In this document: in pieces, positions 61,155 to 64,000 of the stretch
Position numbering within the stretch: position 1 is the stretch's first letter
How the letters are laid out: every line of letters starts with the position of its first letter
DNA from: Chryseobacterium polytrichastri
GTDB lineage: Bacteria; Bacteroidota; Bacteroidia; Flavobacteriales; Weeksellaceae
Direction: 5' to 3'
NCBI RefSeq assembly: GCF_900142445.1
Contig: NZ_FRAV01000013.1
Coordinates: forward strand, 55,971-119,970
DNA length: 64,000 nt
Translations under genes and position numbers: made by a program
Notes under the pieces: generated by a model
Databases searched by the model: none
What the model was told of the DNA's origin: nothing
What the model saw: only the letters and a program-made list of their open reading frames with translations

Positions 61155-63023
61155 ATGATACAATTAAAAAACAAGCTGTGGGGATTGCTTTTGATGTTAC
61201 CTATAGTATCTTTTAGCCAGACTTACCAATGGCAATGGGCAAAACAGGCAGGCGGACTAACCGGATCAGCAGATCCTGGGTTTTCTTATCCATTTGATGA
61301 ATCCATACGGGATATTGCGGTAGATAATAACAATAACACCTATTATTTGGCAACTATGCGAGAGCAGGGGCAAAATCTGAATGGAGTAACGGTAACCAAT
61401 TATGGGCTTAGTGATCTTTTCCTTTTTTCTACCGATTGTCAGGGAAACTTAAGATGGTCACGGGCAATAGGAGGCTCAGGAAATGGGGAAAATGCGTGGC
61501 ACATTGAGCTGGATAATAATGGTGGACTTTATATAATGGCCACCCTTTACAGCGCAGCAGATACGAATGACCCTAGTTCCATTCCTATACATTTTGATGA
61601 TACACATACCATACCTCCCTATACATTCGTAGATTTAAATACTGTAGATCCCGGGTATAAATCTGCTTATTTATTAAAATATAAAACCTCTGATGGTACT
61701 TTGGACTGGAAGAAGTCTTTACAGGGAAATGTTAATTATCTTACTAGACTCTGTGATGTTCAAATGATGTATATGGATTCTTCCAAAAACATCCATGCTA
61801 TTATAGGTTTAAGCGCGGGAACTCATTTGGATGATTTAATTACTGTACCTTCTACATTTACATCATCATTTCAATATTACTTAGTGAAGTTCAATTATAA
61901 TGGTGTTAATATCATGACCCCATCCACTCCGATACTTCTTCCTATTACAGGAGGCTTAAATGCAGGTAAGATAGACGGGAAAGTAAATATGGTTTATGAT
62001 GAATCCTTGAACCGCTATTATCTGGCAGGTAAAAGAATGTTTCCAGGCAACACTAGTTTGGAAGATTTTTCGTACGGTAATGTTCCGTTTACAAAAGATG
62101 CTTATCTATTAGCTTTTGATGGCAGTAATGGAACAGAATTATGGAGAAAGGAACTTAATAGTAATACCCCTCAAGGCTCTATGGACGATGAAATTCATTC
62201 TATAATAAAAGATCCGGTATCTTCAGATATTTATATTTCCGGACGTTACTTTGGGCAAGGTCCTACAATTACTTTCGGAAGCTACACCTTTCCTCCATCT
62301 TCTTATCAGGGGCAAACCCCTTTCGTAATGAAACTCAATGCAGATGGAGCAGTGCAGTGGACCAAAATGGCAGACGGAATAACAAGTTCTAATGGATATC
62401 CTTTTGTAAAAGGGAAAATTGCTCTTAACGGAAACGAAGTAGCCTTCGCCAAGGGAAGCTGGAATGACGTTTGGGGAAGCTATTCAATGGTACGTGCTAA
62501 TGGAGACTTGGCTGATCCTTTGCTGGTTCGTCTGAACAAAAATACAGGAACAGTAATAGCTGCAGAAGACATTCAGAGTAATTTTCAAGTTCAAGATGAA
62601 TTTACTGCAATTGCTGTAGATAAAGATGGTAATTATATCTTAGGAGGTCTTTTTCATAATCAGCTGTTTACATCTCCCAATGATGGCGTAAATACGATGA
62701 CAGTCAATGTAGCGGGAGGAAAATCTCAATCTTTCTTCACCAAATATGCTAAATCAGCTTGTAGTGCACTTTCTGTAGAAGAAACAGCTGCTCAAGCCGG
62801 AATACAAGTATATCAAAATCCGGTACAGGATATTCTCAATATTAAAAGTAAAGAACCTTTAGTATCTTATGAGCTTTACGGAGCTACAGGACAATTAGTA
62901 AAACAAGGAAATTTTACTTTAACACAAGAACAGTTGGTAGTATCTTCTCTTCAAACAGGAATCTACTATATCAAACTTAAAACTAAATCTTCTACCGTAA
63001 CTGAGAAATTTATTAAAAAGTAA
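61155..63023 (+). CDS. T9SS type A cargo protein with beta-propeller-like repeats, 622 aa
   Basis: A signal peptide (WGLLLMLPIVSFSQ) precedes repeats such as SIRDIAVDNNNNTYYLATM, WHIELDNNGGLYIMATLY, IHSIIKDPVSSDIYISGRYFG and FTAIAVDKDGNYILGGLF. These match the SBBP-like pattern of a beta-propeller. The C-terminal ~75 residues are a type A sorting domain (IQVYQNPVQDILNIKSK, YELYGATGQLV, LQTGIYYIKLKTKS). It lies 71 bases after the giant gene, but the terminator in between suggests separate expression. A surface or secreted protein; ligand unknown. Confidence 0.9.
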   Translation: MIQLKNKLWGLLLMLPIVSFSQTYQWQWAKQAGGLTGSADPGFSYPFDESIRDIAVDNNNNTYYLATMREQGQNLNGVTVTNYGLSDLFLFSTDCQGNLRWSRAIGGSGNGENAWHIELDNNGGLYIMATLYSAADTNDPSSIPIHFDDTHTIPPYTFVDLNTVDPGYKSAYLLKYKTSDGTLDWKKSLQGNVNYLTRLCDVQMMYMDSSKNIHAIIGLSAGTHLDDLITVPSTFTSSFQYYLVKFNYNGVNIMTPSTPILLPITGGLNAGKIDGKVNMVYDESLNRYYLAGKRMFPGNTSLEDFSYGNVPFTKDAYLLAFDGSNGTELWRKELNSNTPQGSMDDEIHSIIKDPVSSDIYISGRYFGQGPTITFGSYTFPPSSYQGQTPFVMKLNADGAVQWTKMADGITSSNGYPFVKGKIALNGNEVAFAKGSWNDVWGSYSMVRANGDLADPLLVRLNKNTGTVIAAEDIQSNFQVQDEFTAIAVDKDGNYILGGLFHNQLFTSPNDGVNTMTVNVAGGKSQSFFTKYAKSACSALSVEETAAQAGIQVYQNPVQDILNIKSKEPLVSYELYGATGQLVKQGNFTLTQEQLVVSSLQTGIYYIKLKTKSSTVTEKFIKK

Positions 63024-63046
63024 ATTACAAATTCTGATTAAGAATT

Positions 63047-63082
63047 AAAAAGCAGTGTTTCGTAAAGAGAACACTGCTTTTT
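63047..63082 (+). terminator. Terminator after the 622-residue T9SS gene
   Basis: A 13-bp perfect stem (63047-63059 with 63070-63082) with a 10-base loop and T run. Its stem shares the CAGTGTT/AACACTG block with the terminator at 61095. Confidence 0.85.
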
Positions 63083-63129
63083 TATGAGATGAAATACTAA
63101 ATATTAAATTTTAAGTATTCTAAGAAATA

Positions 63130-63801
63130 TTATTTTGGTTCAAAACTCTCAAAATAGAAATCAGTTAATTTCGAAACAATATCGTCAGGACTACCATTCC
63201 AATAGTAGATTTTTCCACCTTCTGATAATTGATATAAGCTAAATTCCTGTTCTGTTGTTACCGTTTTATCAGCATTTTTAAACTCTTCTGTAATCTGAAT
63301 TAAATATTTTTTCAAATCCTCAGACTTTACTCTTTTCGGATTAGTGATTGGCATATCAGATAACTTAGAAGGTACTTTAAAACTAACAGAATAGTTGATT
63401 AAAGCTATTTTTTGGTCTTTTACATATTCATTCTCAATCATTTTCACATTGGTTATTGATAACTTTCCGTTTTTGAAATTATCTGTCATGATCTTGAAAT
63501 AATCTTCGGCTTCTTTTCTGCAATCATTGGCCGTATTCTTATGAAAAGTAGATAAAAAACTGTCAACTCCTGCTTTCAATGTTTCATCTGCCGTTTCTTT
63601 TAGATTAATTTCATACGCATTCTTTCCTTCTACGGTTGGCTTCAAATACTCATTAAGCTTCGCAAGAACTGCTTGGTCATACTTCACGAAAGTATCAAAG
63701 TAAAATCCAAAAACATCACTTGGTTTTTTAACTTCTTGGGCATTAAAATTTTGGGCAAACAAGGCCAACATTAAAAATAAAATGATCTTGTAATTTTTCA
63801 T
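63130..63801 (-). CDS. Secreted protein of unknown function, 223 aa
   Basis: The signal peptide (IILFLMLALFAQNFNAQ) is followed by a helical, Lys/Asp-rich mature part containing FDTFVKYDQAVLAKLNEYL, GVDSFLSTFHKN and, near the end, EGGKIYYWNGSPDDIVSK. No specific family is recognised. The general layout resembles the secreted protein at 13724-14344. The gene is monocistronic, and its upstream region is close to the edge of an insertion sequence. Confidence 0.7.
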   Translation of the reverse strand: MKNYKIILFLMLALFAQNFNAQEVKKPSDVFGFYFDTFVKYDQAVLAKLNEYLKPTVEGKNAYEINLKETADETLKAGVDSFLSTFHKNTANDCRKEAEDYFKIMTDNFKNGKLSITNVKMIENEYVKDQKIALINYSVSFKVPSKLSDMPITNPKRVKSEDLKKYLIQITEEFKNADKTVTTEQEFSLYQLSEGGKIYYWNGSPDDIVSKLTDFYFESFEPK

Positions 63802-63886
63802 AACTTATTTCGTTTTTGGATGGTGTAAATTAATGATTTGTCTGGTCCTAAAAATGCGATACAGATTATAGGTCAAAAATAGATAA

Positions 63887-64000
63887 TTAAACCAAAGCAA
63901 AAACATTTTTGCTTTGGTTTTTTGTTTTGTATGTTTTCATTTTCAATTCAGACTGGTTGTGCATTTGGTTTGGCGTAAGATAATGATTCGAAAAATGTGG
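63887..64000 (-). CDS. C-terminal end of an IS3-type transposase (OrfB), continues beyond the window
   Basis: The minus-strand frame is open from the right edge for 37 codons to TAA at 63887-63889. The sequence PHFSNHYLTPNQMHNQSELK matches the end of the integrase core of IS3/IS150-type OrfB (pattern R-P-H-x-S-x-x-x-L-T-P-x-x-x-H), and a Lys-rich tail follows. Only the last part is visible, so intactness cannot be judged. The insertion-sequence end should lie left of the stop, about 63836-63886, but no terminal repeat can be paired from this side. The hairpin at 63889-63920 lies in its last codons. Confidence 0.65.
   Translation of the reverse strand, partial: PHFSNHYLTPNQMHNQSELKMKTYKTKNQSKNVFALV
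63889..63920. terminator. Long hairpin within the transposase 3' end
   Basis: Perfect 15-bp arms (63889-63903 with 63906-63920). It has a T run on the plus strand and overlaps the last codons of the transposase on the minus strand. It could block transcription entering or leaving the insertion sequence. Confidence 0.65.

Noticed and set aside
1..64000. tRNA, rRNA, prophage or replication-origin sequences
   Set aside because: No cloverleaf-like GC-rich blocks, rRNA segments, phage structural genes, dnaA boxes or integrase genes were recognised by eye. A tRNAscan/Infernal run would be needed to exclude them formally.

Overview
The window is a low-GC chromosome segment from a member of the Bacteroidota, most likely a flavobacterium of the Chryseobacterium/Elizabethkingia type (family Weeksellaceae). 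The evidence is a fused CcoN-CcoO cbb3 oxidase, type IX secretion (T9SS) C-terminal sorting domains, DUF4251/DUF4836-like lipoproteins, TAnnTTTG promoter boxes (the Bacteroidota -7 element), short leaders with no clear Shine-Dalgarno sequence, and small Lys/Asn-rich peptides with a double-glycine-type leader. The genus is inferred from gene families and style. No rRNA, tRNA, CRISPR array, prophage or replication origin was seen.

Layout. 1-5736 (+): end of a cbb3 cytochrome oxidase operon (ccoNO-ccoQ-ccoP-ccoG-ccoH and a TauE/DsbD-like membrane protein). 5861-6052 (-): a small Cys-rich leader peptide gene between two degenerate direct repeats. 6481-12844 (-): serS, a lipoprotein, and a surface-glycan set (flippase, asparagine-synthase-like enzyme, GT4 glycosyltransferase) headed by a small unknown gene. 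12955-18922 (-): a membrane Fe-S electron-transfer pair (HdrC/NarI-like plus CCG-domain protein), an MCE/MlaD protein and a PpiD/SurA-type foldase. 19182-22849 (+): lon and an AI-2E-family permease. 22905-25140: a second leader peptide, DoxX and an acyl-CoA dehydrogenase. 25436-28496 (+): DUF4349 lipoprotein, TraB/GumN protein, ECF-type sigma factor and its membrane partner. 28715-36237 (+): pgi, an FkbM methyltransferase, folD, queE, a sugar transferase, MlaE/MlaF and an outer-membrane barrel. 36277-40721: small membrane protein, M48 protease, DUF4251 protein, MeaB, c-type cytochrome lipoprotein and dipeptide epimerase.

40747-45378 (-) is the most distinctive region. It is an RNA-repair-like operon in which RtcB RNA ligase and release factor PrfH are co-directional with a very basic unknown protein, a small nucleotidyltransferase-fold protein, an acidic unknown protein and a TPR protein. 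Upstream of it lie 600 bases without a long gene. They contain a perfect palindrome, a strongly structured RNA-like element, and a short transcription unit (promoter, 25-codon ORF, terminator).

45980-49236 (+) is a three-gene set of lipoprotein, ABC ATPase and FtsX/MacB-like permease. 49277-55870 (mostly -) holds an M28 peptidase, methylmalonyl-CoA mutase, a small T9SS cargo protein (+) and a prolyl oligopeptidase. 56209-63023 (+) has two T9SS cargo proteins, one of 1624 aa with PKD-like repeats. 63130-63801 (-) is a secreted unknown protein, and the right edge carries the last 37 codons of an IS3-type transposase.

How the parts relate: the cbb3 genes and Fe-S electron-transfer genes serve respiration. 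MeaB and methylmalonyl-CoA mutase are partners although 11 kb apart. MlaE/MlaF and the MlaD protein would form one lipid transporter although encoded at two places. Gene calls rest on motifs and family recognition by eye; no database search was run.
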